Under the pieces are notes generated by a model, which saw only the letters and a program-made list of their open reading frames with translations, made no database searches and was not told where the DNA came from. A DNA stretch of 64,000 bases from Muricauda sp. SCSIO 64092. GTDB taxonomy: Bacteria; Bacteroidota; Bacteroidia; Flavobacteriales; Flavobacteriaceae. The position numbers and the translations under genes were made by a program. Below, piece after piece: positions 53,616-63,900 of the stretch (its first letter is position 1; every line of letters begins with the position of its first letter). The DNA is taken from contig NZ_CP095413.1 of the NCBI RefSeq assembly GCF_023016285.1, positions 2,418,001 through 2,482,000 of the forward strand, given 5' to 3'.

Positions 53616-54635
53616 ATGGCCCTCAATAAAAATGCACTGATTCGCTACAAAACCATTGATAAATGCTTGCAGAATGGGTATCGTCAATGGACTCTGAAAG
53701 ATTTAATCGAAGCTTGTTCCGATGCACTATATGAATATGAGGGACGGTCTATCAATGTCAGCAAGCGCACGGTACAGTTGGACATTCAGATGATGCGCAG
53801 TGACAAATTGGGCTACAATGCCCCCATAGAGGTGTATGATAGGAAATACTACCGCTATGCCGATGAGGGCTATTCGATGACGGAGATCCCTTTAAATGAA
53901 AATGACATGAATGTGCTCTCCGAAACAGTGGAAATGTTGAAGCAGTTTAAAGACTTCTCGTTGTTCTCTGAACTAGGAGGTATTATCCAAAGATTGGAAG
54001 ACAAGGTTTATACTGAGAAAACTCGAAGTTCTTCCATCATCCATCTTGATAAGAATGAAAACCTTAAGGGCCTACATTGGCTGGATGAATTGTACCAAGC
54101 TATTCAAAAGAAAGTCGTCCTAAAAGTGGAGTACAAGTCCTTTAAGGCCACTGAAGCGAACCTGATTACGTTTCACCCGTATTTGCTAAAGGAATTCAAC
54201 AATCGGTGGTTTTTAATCGGTATGGGCAATAAAAACCGAGGAGTTGTCAATCTCGCGTTGGACAGAATTGTTGCTGTGGATTATGATTTCTCAACTCCTT
54301 ATGAAGAAAACGATTTTGATGCTGATGCTTTCTATAAAGATGTGGTTGGCGTAACGGTAAGTAGGGTGCGTCCGTCCGTTGTCAAGTTGTGGATTGACAA
54401 ACACAACGCCCCTTATGTATTGACGAAACCTTTACATCATTCACAACGTTTGGTCAAAGAATACGAAGATGGAAGCATTGAAATTACCTTTTTGGTAAAA
54501 CCCAACTTTGAGTTGGAACGTCTGCTCTTGGGTTTTGGAGAATCCATGGAGGTGCTAAAACCCGAAAAATTGAGAAACCGAATTGCTGAGAAGCTGAGGA
54601 ATGCAGTAGGGAAATATAGGATTCCACCCATTTAA
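53616..54635 (+). CDS. WYL-domain transcriptional regulator
   Basis: 339 residues. N-terminal winged-helix domain (residues 5-85; SKRTVQLDIQMMRSDKLGY is the recognition region), then a WYL domain (about 150-230; VVLKVEYKSFKATEANLITF, FHPYLLKEFNNRWFLIG, GVVNLALDRI) and a WCX C-terminal extension (VKLWIDKHNAPYVLTKPL). WYL domains are thought to sense nucleic acids or nucleotides, which would suit an RNA-damage response. Divergent from rtcB; the shared operator lies between them. Confidence 0.92.
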   Translation: MALNKNALIRYKTIDKCLQNGYRQWTLKDLIEACSDALYEYEGRSINVSKRTVQLDIQMMRSDKLGYNAPIEVYDRKYYRYADEGYSMTEIPLNENDMNVLSETVEMLKQFKDFSLFSELGGIIQRLEDKVYTEKTRSSSIIHLDKNENLKGLHWLDELYQAIQKKVVLKVEYKSFKATEANLITFHPYLLKEFNNRWFLIGMGNKNRGVVNLALDRIVAVDYDFSTPYEENDFDADAFYKDVVGVTVSRVRPSVVKLWIDKHNAPYVLTKPLHHSQRLVKEYEDGSIEITFLVKPNFELERLLLGFGESMEVLKPEKLRNRIAEKLRNAVGKYRIPPI

Positions 54636-54723
54636 CTCATCGGGGGCGCCTTTTCACTCATTGTTGATTTTTTGCGTCATGGTTTATATAGAGTTTTGGT
54701 CCAACAACTGAAAATAACTAACC

Positions 54724-57684
54724 ATGAAAAAGATAGCGTCACTTGTTTTCCTGTTCATTTTCGCCCAGGTTTTTGCCCAAGAATCCTTAAAGGTTAAACT
54801 AAACGATTCAAGTCAGTTAAGGCTGTCCGGCTTGAAAATTAACGTCAGTATTGTGGGCAATTTTGCGAAGACGACCTATGATATGAGGTTTTATAATGAA
54901 TTGGACCGCACTCTGGAGGGAGAATTGGTATTTCCGTTGGCAGAAGGGCAAGCGGTTTCGCAATTTGCCATGGATGTCAATGGGAAGCTTCGAGATGCAG
55001 TAATTGTAGAAAAGGAGCTGGCCCGAGTTGCTTTTGAAAACACTGTAAGGCAAACGATTGATCCGGGCCTTCTTGAAAAAACAGAAGGGAACAACTACAA
55101 AGCCAGGGTCTATCCAATATTACCTAAAGAATATAAGCACATTGTATTGACCTTTGAACAAGAACTGGCTGCATTCAATCAACATCACACCTATGAGCTG
55201 CCATTAAGCTTGGATGAGGAACTGGAAAATTTTTCAATACGGTTACAAGCGTTTAATGGAGAATCCTTGCCTAAGATTAAAAGTGCCAACTACAAAAACT
55301 TCGTTTTTAAAGAAGGGAATGGTGTTTTTACCGCTAGTATTGAACTTCGGAATCATAAACCATCTTCTCCAGTTATTGTAGAATTACCAAATTCAAATAA
55401 TGAAGCCAATAGCTTAAGTTATAAAGATTATTTCTACCTCAACAAGAAGCTCAAACCGAATACAAGGTTAAAACAAAAGCCTGGAAAGATTACTTTGCTT
55501 TGGGATACTTCGTATTCTTTGGCAAATAGAAATCTGGACAAAGAACTGTCAATTCTGGACGCCTATTTTGAGTATTTGAGAGCGGTAGAGGTTCACTTTA
55601 TTGCCTTTAGCAATTCCGTGCATCAAAACACTGTTTACAGAATACTGGACGGAAACTGGGAAGAGCTCAAAAAAGTACTTTTGGAGACCAAGTATGACGG
55701 TGGAACGTCTTTGAACCTTTTCAAGTCGTTGTCAAAATCAGATGAAATCTTACTGTTCACGGACGGATTGGCAAATCTTGGGGATTTCCCAACCGCAAAC
55801 AAACAAGTGGTGTATACCATCAATTCCAGTATAGCTGCAAATCATGAATCGCTTAATACAATAGCGACCTCTTCGGGAGGCAATTATGTGAACCTCGTTC
55901 GATTGCCACAAATAGAGGCTTTGAATGCACTTAAGGAAGAGACTTTTCAATTTTTAGGCACCGTTTCCAACAGCGCTATCCATGAAGTATATCCAAGGAC
56001 CAAAACCAATGTTTATGGGGATTTTTCCATTTCAGGGAGATTTTCCGAAGAAACCACAATTGAACTGTTATTTGGGTATCAAGGAAAAGTGACCGAACGC
56101 GTAAAGGCTCCCATAAGAAAAACTTCAGAAAACGAATTGATCAAGAGGCTTTGGGCCAAACAGAAATTGAAGCACCTAAATGCGCATAAAAAAAGCAATA
56201 AGGAACAAATCATCTCGCTTGCCAAGACCCACCATTTAATTACGGATTATACCTCTATGTTAATCTTGGATAGAATTGAGGATTACGTCCGTTATCGTAT
56301 TGAACCACCTCAAGAATTGAGGGCTGAATATAAAGAACGTATTAGGGATTTAAAGTCGGCCGAAGCTGAAAAACAGGAAGATTTAAATGATAGGAAGGAG
56401 TATTTATTTGACGATTATGAGACCCTATTGGATTGGTACAATACAACATATCCAAAGGAAAAAACCAGACCATCCAAAAACGAAACATCAAATACTCAAA
56501 ATACCGGTAGATCTTCAGGGGCCGTTCATACAACAAACAATACTTCTTCATCCACAAGAACGAACATAGCTATAGATTCTACAAGGGGAATGGTCTCAGG
56601 AACGGTTTTGGATTCCAATAATGTTCCACTCCCGGGTGCCAATGTGGTAGTAAAGGGAACCACCAACGGAACAACAACGGATTTTGATGGCAATTTTGTA
56701 ATCCATGCGGAAAAAGAAGATGAACTCGTTATTTCTTACCTAGGATATTCAAGCTCGAATGTGGTAATCGGAGAGTCAAATTCAATTTCAATTTCTTTGG
56801 AAGAGGATACATCCAGTCTTAATGAAGTGGTGGTTGTAGGACACGGTGTTCAAAGAGTACAGCAAATGACCGCTTCCGTGACATCGGTTGCGCAATCCTT
56901 GCAAGGTAGGGCTGCTGGAGTTCAAGTTACCCAGAATTCCGGTGTGCCAGGCGATGGAACAACTGTGACCGTAAGAGGTGCTAATTCGATTTCAGGGGAA
57001 AGCAATGCACTTTATATAGTTGACGGGGTTCCTGCGAATGCCAACGGAATCCAGGAAATCAACCCAGAGGATATTGAAGACATCCAGATGTTAAAAGCCA
57101 TGAACGCTTCCGCATTGTATGGTAGTAGGGGAGCAAATGGGATTATTATTATCACCACAAAAAAAGGTCTGGAATCCAATACGGAAGCCATAGCGGAATT
57201 GGATAGAAAAATTGCGGAGAAAATAGAATTAAAAGCATGGAACCCAAACACTCCTTATATCAAGATTTTGGAAAAGGAACGCACGGTTGAATCAGCATAT
57301 AAAAAATATTTTGAGATTAGAAATGACTATTCCAATAGCCCGTCTTTTTATTTGGACGTATCGGACTTCTTTGACAAAAAGGGGAAATCCAATATCGCAA
57401 TTACAATTCTGACCAATCTTATGGAAATAGAGTTGAACAATCATGAGATCATGAAAGCCTTGGCATACAAGCTAGAATATTTTAAGCAGTATGGATTGGC
57501 ATCCATTGTTTACAAAAAAGTGTTGGAATTGAGACCAGAGGAGCCACAATCGTACCGCGATTTAGCTTTGGCCTATGAGTGTGATGGCAAAATTCAAGAA
57601 AGCTTTGATATACTTCATAAAATATATAGCGGTGAATTGTTGGAGAAAGATGAGGAAGAGCGTTTTATGGTATTGAGCAAATAG
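54724..57684 (+). CDS. VIT-VWA protein with carboxypeptidase-like and TonB-plug domains (5' part of a frameshifted gene)
   Basis: 986 residues. Signal peptide (ends FAQVFAQ); VIT domain (20-150; TLEGELVFPLAEGQAV); VWA domain (about 255-430) with LLWDTSYSLANRN and LFTDGLANLGD; a Ser/Thr/Asn-rich linker; a carboxypeptidase-like domain (622-700; VSGTVLDSNNVPLPGANVVV); a SusC-type plug (704-813; GVQVTQNSGVPGDGT, LYIVDGVPANANG); then TPR-like helices. The frame stops at TAG, but the second frame at 57663-58136 gives the expected end. No beta-barrel follows the plug. Confidence 0.85.
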   Translation: MKKIASLVFLFIFAQVFAQESLKVKLNDSSQLRLSGLKINVSIVGNFAKTTYDMRFYNELDRTLEGELVFPLAEGQAVSQFAMDVNGKLRDAVIVEKELARVAFENTVRQTIDPGLLEKTEGNNYKARVYPILPKEYKHIVLTFEQELAAFNQHHTYELPLSLDEELENFSIRLQAFNGESLPKIKSANYKNFVFKEGNGVFTASIELRNHKPSSPVIVELPNSNNEANSLSYKDYFYLNKKLKPNTRLKQKPGKITLLWDTSYSLANRNLDKELSILDAYFEYLRAVEVHFIAFSNSVHQNTVYRILDGNWEELKKVLLETKYDGGTSLNLFKSLSKSDEILLFTDGLANLGDFPTANKQVVYTINSSIAANHESLNTIATSSGGNYVNLVRLPQIEALNALKEETFQFLGTVSNSAIHEVYPRTKTNVYGDFSISGRFSEETTIELLFGYQGKVTERVKAPIRKTSENELIKRLWAKQKLKHLNAHKKSNKEQIISLAKTHHLITDYTSMLILDRIEDYVRYRIEPPQELRAEYKERIRDLKSAEAEKQEDLNDRKEYLFDDYETLLDWYNTTYPKEKTRPSKNETSNTQNTGRSSGAVHTTNNTSSSTRTNIAIDSTRGMVSGTVLDSNNVPLPGANVVVKGTTNGTTTDFDGNFVIHAEKEDELVISYLGYSSSNVVIGESNSISISLEEDTSSLNEVVVVGHGVQRVQQMTASVTSVAQSLQGRAAGVQVTQNSGVPGDGTTVTVRGANSISGESNALYIVDGVPANANGIQEINPEDIEDIQMLKAMNASALYGSRGANGIIIITTKKGLESNTEAIAELDRKIAEKIELKAWNPNTPYIKILEKERTVESAYKKYFEIRNDYSNSPSFYLDVSDFFDKKGKSNIAITILTNLMEIELNNHEIMKALAYKLEYFKQYGLASIVYKKVLELRPEEPQSYRDLALAYECDGKIQESFDILHKIYSGELLEKDEEERFMVLSK

Positions 57685-58136
57685 CATTTGTGGAGTTGAC
57701 CAGATTGGTTAATACGTGCGGGAAGAAGCTAAAGCTGACCAAGACCAAAAAGGAAAAGTTCAAAGAAATGCCTGTTGATGTTCGGGTTGTCATAGATTGG
57801 AACCACAACGACACCGATATTGATTTATGGGTGGTGGACCCCAATGGTGAAAAAGCATATTACAATAATGCAAAAACCAAGATTGGAGGCCGTATGTCAG
57901 AAGATATGACAGAAGGTTATGGCCCCGAAGTGTTTATGCTTAAAGAGGCGCCCAGAGGGGAGTATAAGATTTTGGTAGATTATTATGCAGACAATGTTCA
58001 AAAAATATTTGGTCCAACAGTTTTAAAAGTTACGATGTTTACCAACTATGGCAGGTCGAACGAAAAGAAGGAAACTATGATTGTAAGACTTGAACAAGAA
58101 GAGGATGTACTGGAGGTTGGGAGTTTTAGATTTTGA
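57663..58136 (+). CDS. DUF2135-domain C-terminus of the VIT-VWA protein (different frame)
   Basis: The stretch reads FYGIEQIAFVELTRLVN in a new frame and then a complete DUF2135/YfaP-like domain: VVIDWNHNDTDIDLWVVDPN, EDMTEGYGPEVFML and GEYKILVDYYADN. It connects without a gap to the previous gene if one T is added to the TTTT run at 57663-57666. A GTG at 57690 could start a separate 148-residue protein, but no ribosome binding site is evident. I favour one gene broken by a frameshift or by a sequencing error in the T run. Confidence 0.75.
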   Translation, partial: FYGIEQIAFVELTRLVNTCGKKLKLTKTKKEKFKEMPVDVRVVIDWNHNDTDIDLWVVDPNGEKAYYNNAKTKIGGRMSEDMTEGYGPEVFMLKEAPRGEYKILVDYYADNVQKIFGPTVLKVTMFTNYGRSNEKKETMIVRLEQEEDVLEVGSFRF

Positions 58137-58310
58137 TTTTAGAAAGGAATGTGACATCAAACGGACGTATGTTGACATGTACCCCTTCAATCAAACCGTG
58201 GTTCTATATGGCAAAAAGGACATTTAAAATCAGACATTATTCTGGTTCCATTTTTGTTAGGTAAGTATTCAGGTTGATTTACAAGTCATTGAAAATAGAT
58301 ACAAAAAAGC
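58137..58310. other. Non-coding gap after the DUF2135 domain
   Basis: AT-rich; no gene or strong hairpin seen before the relic module at 58311. Confidence 0.45.
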
Positions 58311-58374
58311 GCAATCTCAGGTGAGATTACCAAGTGCTAAAAAAGCCCTGGCACAAGCTGAGGGTTTTTTTGTG
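58311..58374 (+). repeat. tRNA 3'-end-like relic plus terminator
   Basis: CTCAGGTGAGATTACCA resembles a T-arm/acceptor end and is followed by the stem AAAGCCCTGGC / GCTGAGGGTTT and seven T. Same type of module as at 26.3-26.5, 33.1 and 38.9 kb, though more diverged. Confidence 0.4.
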
Positions 58375-58452
58375 GACCAAACCTATTTTTCAGTATAATG
58401 TTTGTTGAACTGATTCGGATCATTTTGTAGGTCAACAGGCTAAAATACCTTT

Positions 58453-58612
58453 GAACTCATTTAAACTTTTTGGAATGAGACGAAAATTAGGGATTTTGTG
58501 CCCAGTTGAAGGCTTTTTTGAGTTGCATAGCTGGGCTACGGAAGGAAAAAAAGATGAAAAATGGGTGCAAAAGGAAAATTTTTTAGCCATTTGAAAAAGT
58601 TTAAATGAGTTC
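58453..58612. repeat. MITE-like element with 19-bp perfect inverted repeats
   Basis: GAACTCATTTAAACTTTTT at 58453-58471 and its exact reverse complement at 58594-58612 enclose about 120 non-coding bases. Beyond the perfect part a few more bases match. No transposase inside. It sits 27 bases before the TonB start, so it may supply or alter its promoter. Confidence 0.65.
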
Positions 58613-58639
58613 TTTATGTAAACCGTAAAAGTAAATGCC

Positions 58640-59371
58640 ATGAAACCTAAAAAGTATCCAAAAGCAGACATTGACAGAAACATTGGGTTATACTTTTTGA
58701 TAGGTCTCAATTTAGCGTTGTTCACAACATGGAGGCTTCTCGAAATGAAAACCTATGAAAAGCCACAACAATTTGCTGAAATCGTACAAGTTGTGGAAGA
58801 TTTTGACGAAGAGGTTCCCCAAACCGAACAGGTTAAGGTAGAAGCGCCTCCACCACCGCCCAACGCCCCGGATGTCATCGAAATTGTTGATGATGTGGCC
58901 GACATTGAGGAGACCATTATTGAAACTACGGAAAGCAGTCAGGAGACTTATATTGAAGATGTGGTGGTTCGTGTGGATGACGTAGAGGTTGAGGAAGTTG
59001 AGGAAGAAATATCGGTGCCGTTCGCCGTCATCGAAAAAGCACCCATATTTCCGGGTTGTGAGGGCTTGGAAACCGAAGAGGAAAAAAGGGAATGTTTTAA
59101 CCAAAAAGTACAGGAACATATTCACGACAATTTGGTCTATCCCGCAGTTGCTTTGGAATTGGGCATTAAAGGAAGGGTATTTGTAACCTTTGAAGTGGAT
59201 GCCAACGGAAAAGTGGCAAATATTCGGCAAAGAGGGCCGGATCGTATCCTGGAGGAAGAGGCGGTGCGGATAATTGCCAGTTTGCCGGAAATGACTCCTG
59301 GAAAACAACGGGGAAAAAACGTCAAAGTGGGGTACAGCGTTCCCATAAACTTTGTTTTTAAGGCACAATAA
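58640..59371 (+). CDS. TonB family energy transducer
   Basis: 243 residues. N-terminal anchor helix (GLYFLIGLNLALFTTW), acidic/proline linker with EAPPPPPNAPDV, then the TonB C-terminal domain (VYPAVALELGIKGRVFVTFEV to GYSVPINFVF). A Cys-containing segment APIFPGCEGLETEEEKRECF before the domain is typical of Flavobacteria. It transmits proton-motive force to outer-membrane receptors such as the one at 14955. Complete. Confidence 0.93.
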   Translation: MKPKKYPKADIDRNIGLYFLIGLNLALFTTWRLLEMKTYEKPQQFAEIVQVVEDFDEEVPQTEQVKVEAPPPPPNAPDVIEIVDDVADIEETIIETTESSQETYIEDVVVRVDDVEVEEVEEEISVPFAVIEKAPIFPGCEGLETEEEKRECFNQKVQEHIHDNLVYPAVALELGIKGRVFVTFEVDANGKVANIRQRGPDRILEEEAVRIIASLPEMTPGKQRGKNVKVGYSVPINFVFKAQ

Positions 59372-59512
59372 TTATAGTTTGCCCTGGGCAATCAAATCGT
59401 ATTGACTCGGCAGCTTTCAGGACACTCACTGTAGAACCGTTGGATTTCAAAAGGGCAACTCATATGGACTTTGATCGGTGGAGGCTGGGTCCATCCTTTA
59501 TAGCGCAGTACA
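59372..59512. other. Short gap between TonB and the rubredoxin-domain gene
   Basis: Convergent genes meet here. A minus-strand frame extends past the end of the rubredoxin-domain gene (CPFEIQRFYSECPESC), but it overlaps that gene in another frame and I do not call it. Confidence 0.35.
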
Positions 59513-60961
59513 TCAGGTTCCCATGGCCAATTTAACCATGGAATAGTGTGATTTTTCGCTCCCACATACAGGGCAGGTGTAATCGTCCGGTAACTTTGCA
59601 AAGGTTGTGGCCGGAGATATTCCCGAACGGGCGTCCCCAACTTTGGCATCATAAATGGTCAAACAATTTTGGCATTGCATCACTTCCTGCAATTCTTGTT
59701 CAACCTTCTTATGCGTCTTCTCCGTCCGTTCTTTTCCAGCGTACAATTGTGCAAAGTACTTTTTGCTCAACTCCATTAGGACTTGACTCAACTGTGATTT
59801 GTCCACTTCCTGGGCATAGAGCACATATGCATCGGAATTTGGGTCAAAATTCTTAAAGTGCAATACGTTGAATGTGGGTTTGACCTCGAAATCCTTAATA
59901 ACTTCGGGAATAGGATTCTTTTCAATGATAATTGAGGAAAAATGCGAACGTTTTCCCACATCATTACTAATGCCAAAAGTCAGCCCATAGGTACTAATGT
60001 CATTTTCGTTGAAATGCTTGACCAAATCCCTTTTGAGTTCCAGGGCTGCATCATCATCTACGGGCAGGTGCCAGTTCATTTCGAGCTGTGAGTGCCGTAC
60101 ATTGATTCCTTTTTGGCCGAGGAAACGCTCTAAATCCGGGCGACTTTCCTTTCGGATTCCTTTAACAATGAAGGATTTCCAGGGGGTGATGCATATTTTC
60201 CCAATACTGTTGTCCAAACAAAAACCACAAAAATCCTTCAAAAACCCCAAATCATATCGATTGTTACGCCAATAGAGGCCTAACCAAAACTTATCAAGTC
60301 CCATACGATTCATTCCTTCATAATAAGGGAAGGTCAAAAACGGCACTTCAAGTGGTTTTGATACCGTACGATTGTTCGTTTGCAGGTTTTGGCTAAGTAT
60401 CGAAAACAGCTGATCCACGTTATCGATTGTGGGATAAATGGCCTCAATCACATTTGATACTTGAACAATGTCCCAACTGTAGATCAGAACGGGATAGTAG
60501 GCCCTTTTTTTCCAGTGTGGAAGAAAGATGTTGAGGTACCAATAATCTTCTTGTTCAGAGGCGATAAAATTCAAATTTCCATTGAAAATGGGCACCAGTC
60601 GTTGTTTGGGGTCGGTGATGTTGATTTTGAGTTTGGGGCTAAAATCGAACTGTTCCAGCAGATAGAGGTAGGTTGACCCCTTGAGCCAAAAGGTCATATC
60701 AAAAATATCGGCTGAAACGTATGAGCATACAATATTTTGAAAACTACGGTCAGATACGATATGGGAACTGTACCTTGAATTTTTGTTGAGTGCTGTTTTT
60801 TCAGCTTTGGACAAGGGGAACAGCAAATCTTGCCGGGAACCAAAAAACACCTCTGAAAGTCCGGCCATCTCCAACATGGTGATGCCATCCTTGAGCTCCC
60901 CGGGAGAGGTCACTCCGCCTTTGATCAAAATTCGATGTAGATCGTCATTTTTTACGCTCAT
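59513..60961 (-). CDS. Rubredoxin-domain protein linked to nitrate reductase
   Basis: 482 residues. The C-terminal 55 residues form a rubredoxin: two Cys pairs, CQNCLTIYDAKVGD and PDDYTCPVCGSEKSHYS. The N-terminal 420 residues contain segments like those of nitrite/sulfite reductase ferredoxin-like half domains (GKICITPWKSFIVKGI), but the usual siroheme Cys motifs are not complete. ATG overlaps the nitrate reductase stop by 4 bases, so it works with that enzyme, probably as an electron carrier or coupling protein. Confidence 0.8.
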   Translation of the reverse strand: MSVKNDDLHRILIKGGVTSPGELKDGITMLEMAGLSEVFFGSRQDLLFPLSKAEKTALNKNSRYSSHIVSDRSFQNIVCSYVSADIFDMTFWLKGSTYLYLLEQFDFSPKLKINITDPKQRLVPIFNGNLNFIASEQEDYWYLNIFLPHWKKRAYYPVLIYSWDIVQVSNVIEAIYPTIDNVDQLFSILSQNLQTNNRTVSKPLEVPFLTFPYYEGMNRMGLDKFWLGLYWRNNRYDLGFLKDFCGFCLDNSIGKICITPWKSFIVKGIRKESRPDLERFLGQKGINVRHSQLEMNWHLPVDDDAALELKRDLVKHFNENDISTYGLTFGISNDVGKRSHFSSIIIEKNPIPEVIKDFEVKPTFNVLHFKNFDPNSDAYVLYAQEVDKSQLSQVLMELSKKYFAQLYAGKERTEKTHKKVEQELQEVMQCQNCLTIYDAKVGDARSGISPATTFAKLPDDYTCPVCGSEKSHYSMVKLAMGT

Positions 60962-63900
60962 GCCGCCGTTGTTCTTTGTTGTTCATTTAGGATGGCTTTT
61001 ACTTCCGGCTTACAACTTCCACAGCCCAGCCCGGCACCGGTTTGGGCACAAAGTTCCTTGAAATCCCCACACCCACTGGCAATGGCGTCTTTCAGGTTTC
61101 CCACACCCACTTGGGAGCAGGAGCAGACCAACTTCCCTTTTAAGGGTTCACTGTTTGAACTGCCGCGCAACAATTCTTCCCGCTTATCGGACAGTTCAAT
61201 TTCCTCTTCTATCAATCTTTTGAATTCGGCAAATTCACTTTTGTCCCCCATCAAAATAGCCCCTTTGAGGGTGTCATCCTTTACAATGCATTTTTTGTAA
61301 AAGCGCTTGCTCACATCCATTAGAAGAATCTCTTCGTAGCTGGAATCATCCTTTGGTGTATTGACCATACCAATACTACAAAGATCCAAGTCCTCGAACT
61401 TAAGAATGTTCATGGGAACGGAACCCGAATAGCTATTGCTCAAATCACCCAAAAGATAATTGGCGGCAATATCGGCCTGTTGTTCCGCAGCAGAGGTAAT
61501 ACCGAAAAGCGCGTGCTCAAATTCGGCGATTTCACCCAGGGCAAAAATATTGGAATCGCTTGTTTTAAGATATGGGTCCACCACAACACCCCTTCTTGTT
61601 GCCAGACCGGCTTCTTTGATGATATGGATATTGGGCTTTGTACCAATGGCATAAACAATAGCATTGCAGTTCAAGGTTTTTCCTGTCTTGAGGACCACGT
61701 TTAAAATGTTTTTACCTTCCTTTTCCCCAAATACGGTGCTTACCTCATTGTCAAAGTACAATTGTATTCCCCGATCTACAACATCTTCTGCCAGCAATCT
61801 GCTGGAGATGGGGTCCAATTGCCTTTCCATAAGCCGTGGGGCACGTTGAATGATACTGATGTTTACGTTCTTCTTTTTGAGTGCGGCAGCGAGTTCAAGG
61901 CCCAGAAGGCCGCCCCCTACAATAACCACATGTTGCTCCTGGTTGGGAAGCCCGGTCCCTTTTAAGTAGTTTTTTAGGGCATCCGCATCATTGCGCTCGC
62001 GCATGGTAAAACGACCGGGCAGATCAAGTCGCACATCATTGGGAACAAAGGCACGACTACCGGTGGCGATTATTAATTTGTCATACGAATGTTTTGATCC
62101 CTTGTCATCAATGACAATTTTTTCCCGGGGAAGGATTTTTTGGATGCCATTTTCGCCATGAAGGGTAACGTTAAGGCTTTTCAGCTCCCCCTTCTTCAAT
62201 TTTTGGAGGGCTTCCCAGGGTAAATCCTCATTCACATATTCGGGAAGGAGCACACGGTTGTAAAACGGATATTTTTCTTTGGAGAACACTTGTATTTCAT
62301 CAACCTCGTTCTTTTCCCGAAACGATTGTATAAAACGATAGGAGGCTGCCCCTGCACCAATGACGATGATTTTTTCTTTGGGTTTTTGATATTTTTCGAC
62401 CTGTACCGCGGAGTATTTAAAGTCGGGCTCTTTGGAAATGGGATCGATCAAATCCCCGGTTAGGTTATTGGCCCTGCCGAAATCGTTGTTCAAAATTTTG
62501 CCCCAGTGCATGGGCAAAAAGACCACCCGTTCCCGAATGTCAAAATCGATTTTGACCTTGACGCGAACGGAGCCTCGCCGGCTGTTCACGATTGCAATAT
62601 CATCATTTTTTAAACCGCGTACATAAGCATCCACGCGGTTCATTTGCAGGTAAGGAGCCGGAATGTGGGTCAACAGGCGTTTTACCTTACCCGTTTTGGT
62701 CCGGGTATGCCATTGGTCGCGGACACGACCGGTATTCAAGATCAATGGGTATTCAGGGCCGGTCCTTTCCGATGTATTGATTAAGCGTTTGGGCGCATTG
62801 AAATGCGCCTTTCCATCAGAAGTAAAATAGTTGTTGTCGTTAAAAAGGCGCGGGGTGCCCGGATGTGCTGCATGGGGAACCGGCCATTGAAAACTCCCTT
62901 CTTTTTTCAGCCTTTCGTGCGAAAGGCCCGAGATATCGATATTGGTTCCCTTGGTCATTAAGCAATACTCGTCGTATACCTCACCCACGGAATTATAGTC
63001 AAAACCGGGAAACCCCATTTCTTGGGCAAACCGCCATAATATTTCTGCATCCGGCAATGCCTCCCCGGGTGCATCAATGACCTTGGGCAAATAACTGATG
63101 CGACGCTCGGAATTGGTCATGGTTCCTTCTTTCTCCAACCATCCTGCCGCCGGCAATAACAAATCTGCATATTGGGTGGTCTCGGCATGATGCGAAATAT
63201 CCTGGACGACCACAAAGTTGGCCTTTTCAAGGGCTTTTTCAACTTTTTTGGAGTTTGGCAGACTTACCACAGGATTGGTACAAACGATCCACACGGCTTT
63301 CATTTTACCGGATTCCAAAGCATGGAACATTTCGGTGGCCGTGAGACCGGGTTCTCCATTGATTTCCTTTCCCCCCCAAAAATCCTGAACTTCCCTTCGG
63401 TGCCTTGGATTGCCTAAATCCCTGTGGGCGGCCAATAAACTTGCCATACCCCCCACTTCGCGCCCGCCCATGGCATTTGGTTGTCCAGTCAATGAGAAAG
63501 GGCCCGATCCGGGCTTTCCAATTTGTCCGGTAAGCAATGACAGGTTCAAGAGCGAAACGTTCTTGTCCACTCCAATGACGCTTTGATTCAATCCCATGGT
63601 CCACATACTGATGAACCCGTTGGCGTCTGCAATCATTTTGCCCGCCTTTTTGATCTCATCCGCAGTGATTCCACATTTTTCGGCGGCTTGTCCAATGGTA
63701 AGCTCATAAGCCTTTGATCGGCAGGCCTCAAAATTTGAAGTATGTCGTTTTATAAAAACACGGTCTATTTTCTTTTTATCGATAAGCCAACGGGCCATGG
63801 CATTGAACAAAATGACATCGGTACCGGGAAGTATCTGAAGATGTAGGTCGGCCAGTTCACAGGTCTGTGTCTTACGTGGGTCAACAACAATCAACTTCAC

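Noticed and set aside
59392..59652. 86-codon frame with a Cys-rich end after the rubredoxin-domain gene
   Set aside because: Mostly overlaps the rubredoxin domain in another frame and lacks its own start context.
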